This document shows, one piece after another, positions 5,702 to 6,251 of a DNA stretch of 6,251 bases. This DNA comes from DASROJ01 sp035646975 (GTDB lineage Bacteria; Acidobacteriota; Polarisedimenticolia; JACPZX01; DASXTC01). The stretch covers positions 1 to 6,251 of the forward strand of contig DASROJ010000114.1 of NCBI GenBank assembly GCA_035646975.1, in the 5' to 3' direction. The position numbers and the translations under genes are program-made. A model generated the notes under the pieces. The model searched no databases and was not told the origin of the DNA. It saw nothing but the letters and a program-made list of their open reading frames with translations. Position 1 is the stretch's first letter; the number at the start of each line of letters is the position of its first letter.

Positions 5702-6251
5702 GAATGCCGCGGCGGCGATTCCGGCCCGCCTCCTTATCCAGCAACGCCTGCTTCCTGCCGACGCCCCAGGCATACCCTCCCAGCCCGCCATCTTCCCGTA
5801 CCACCCTGTGACATGGAATGACCAGCGCGACCGGATTGGCGGCGCAGGCGGCCCCAACCGCCCTCGCCGCGCGGGGCTTGCCGATCGACCGGGCAATCTG
5901 TCCATAGCTGCGTGTGGCGCCGATCGGGATGGCGCGAAGCGACTCCCAGACACGGCGCTGGAAGGCCGTGGCCCGGATGTCGAGCGGCAGCTCGATGTCG
6001 GGCTGCGCGCCGTCGACGCTTTCCAGGATCGCTTCGACCCACCGGCGCAGCGTGGCGTCCTCGCGACGCGGCCGGGCTTCGGGGTACTCGCGGCGCAGGT
6101 CGGACTCCAGACTGGAAGCGGTGTCTCCGAGCATGACGCGGCAGATCCCCCTGGCCGTCGCCGCGACCAGCAGCGGGCCCAGCGGGCTGCGCGCGATCGT
6201 GTAGCGGATGTCGGCGCTCGGGCCGCCGCGCCGACATCCGCTACACGATCG
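5688..6251 (-). CDS. ada: Ada-type methylated-DNA-[protein]-cysteine S-methyltransferase, C-terminal part (5' end missing)
   Basis: The frame is open from the window edge at 6251 down to a TGA at 5688-5690. It contains the alkyl-acceptor domain: IRYTIARSPLGPLLVAAT (encoded around 6141-6209, the RNase-H-like N-terminal part), TAFQRRVWESL (helix), GATRSYGQIA, RAVGAACAANPVALVIPCHR and the Ada-style ending GGLGGYAWGVGRKQALL. The acceptor cysteine of PCHR is encoded at 5811-5813. The protein removes methyl groups from O6-methylguanine by irreversible transfer to this Cys. The ACAANPVALVIPCHRVV form and the RRGGPSADIRYTI linker suggest the long Ada protein with an upstream AraC-type regulator, not a stand-alone Ogt, but that upstream part is absent. 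An internal ATG at 6134 would cut off the first beta strands and is not a credible start. Codons beyond about 6228 lie in a probable fold-back artefact and should not be trusted. Confidence 0.92.
   Translation of the reverse strand, partial: RSCSGCRRGGPSADIRYTIARSPLGPLLVAATARGICRVMLGDTASSLESDLRREYPEARPRREDATLRRWVEAILESVDGAQPDIELPLDIRATAFQRRVWESLRAIPIGATRSYGQIARSIGKPRAARAVGAACAANPVALVIPCHRVVREDGGLGGYAWGVGRKQALLDKEAGRNRRRGIPRAR
6194..6251. repeat. Perfect 24-bp inverted repeat ending exactly at the window edge
   Basis: Bases 6194-6217 and 6228-6251 are exact reverse complements separated by 10 nt. The left arm is coding sequence of the ada-type gene (the DIRYTI region), while the right arm replaces what should be its upstream coding sequence. 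The pairing reaches the last base of the window. A fold-back chimera or an assembly graph hairpin explains this better than a biological hairpin. Confidence 0.85.

Overview
This is a GC-rich window, probably the end of a metagenomic contig, from a diderm (Gram-negative) bacterium. The diderm inference rests on an outer-membrane-barrel-like protein, several predicted exported proteins and a Spy/CpxP-like periplasmic sensor. The gene families would fit Acidobacteriota, Gemmatimonadota or a related soil or sediment phylum. That is only an impression, because no marker gene is present.

Layout. Positions 1-34 hold what may be the last codons of a truncated upstream gene. Positions 35-433 contain no gene but are full of repeats: a 13-bp direct repeat, a ~229-bp imperfect-palindrome element (copy A, 73-301) and a truncated right-arm copy (315-368). 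Next come two plus-strand genes that look metal-related: an exported beta-barrel-like protein with Met/His-rich ends (434-1702) and a small membrane-anchored Spy/CpxP-like heavy-metal sensor (1815-2297). A second full copy of the palindromic element (copy B, 2309-2537) follows in inverted orientation. The putative metal pair is therefore bracketed by two nearly identical 229-bp repeats facing each other, with no transposase in view.

Beyond copy B are a candidate promoter, a strong ribosome binding site and a complete exported S9-family serine peptidase (2609-4642). A small DUF1059-like gene (4749-4940) then overlaps, by ATGA, an exported intradiol ring-cleavage dioxygenase (4937-5701). On the minus strand, converging and overlapping the dioxygenase by 14 bp, lies the C-terminal part of an Ada-type DNA alkyl-transferase (5688-6251, 5' end missing). 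The last 58 bases form a 24-bp perfect inverted repeat that runs exactly to the window end. This looks like a fold-back assembly or amplification artefact rather than biology.

How the genes relate. The first two genes plausibly serve metal (perhaps copper) handling at the cell envelope. The S9 peptidase and the exported dioxygenase suggest degradation of peptides and aromatic compounds outside the cytoplasm. Ada is DNA repair and probably unrelated. The most unusual feature is the pair of long palindromic repeats: the two copies share a large base-paired architecture, with one compensatory base-pair change between them.
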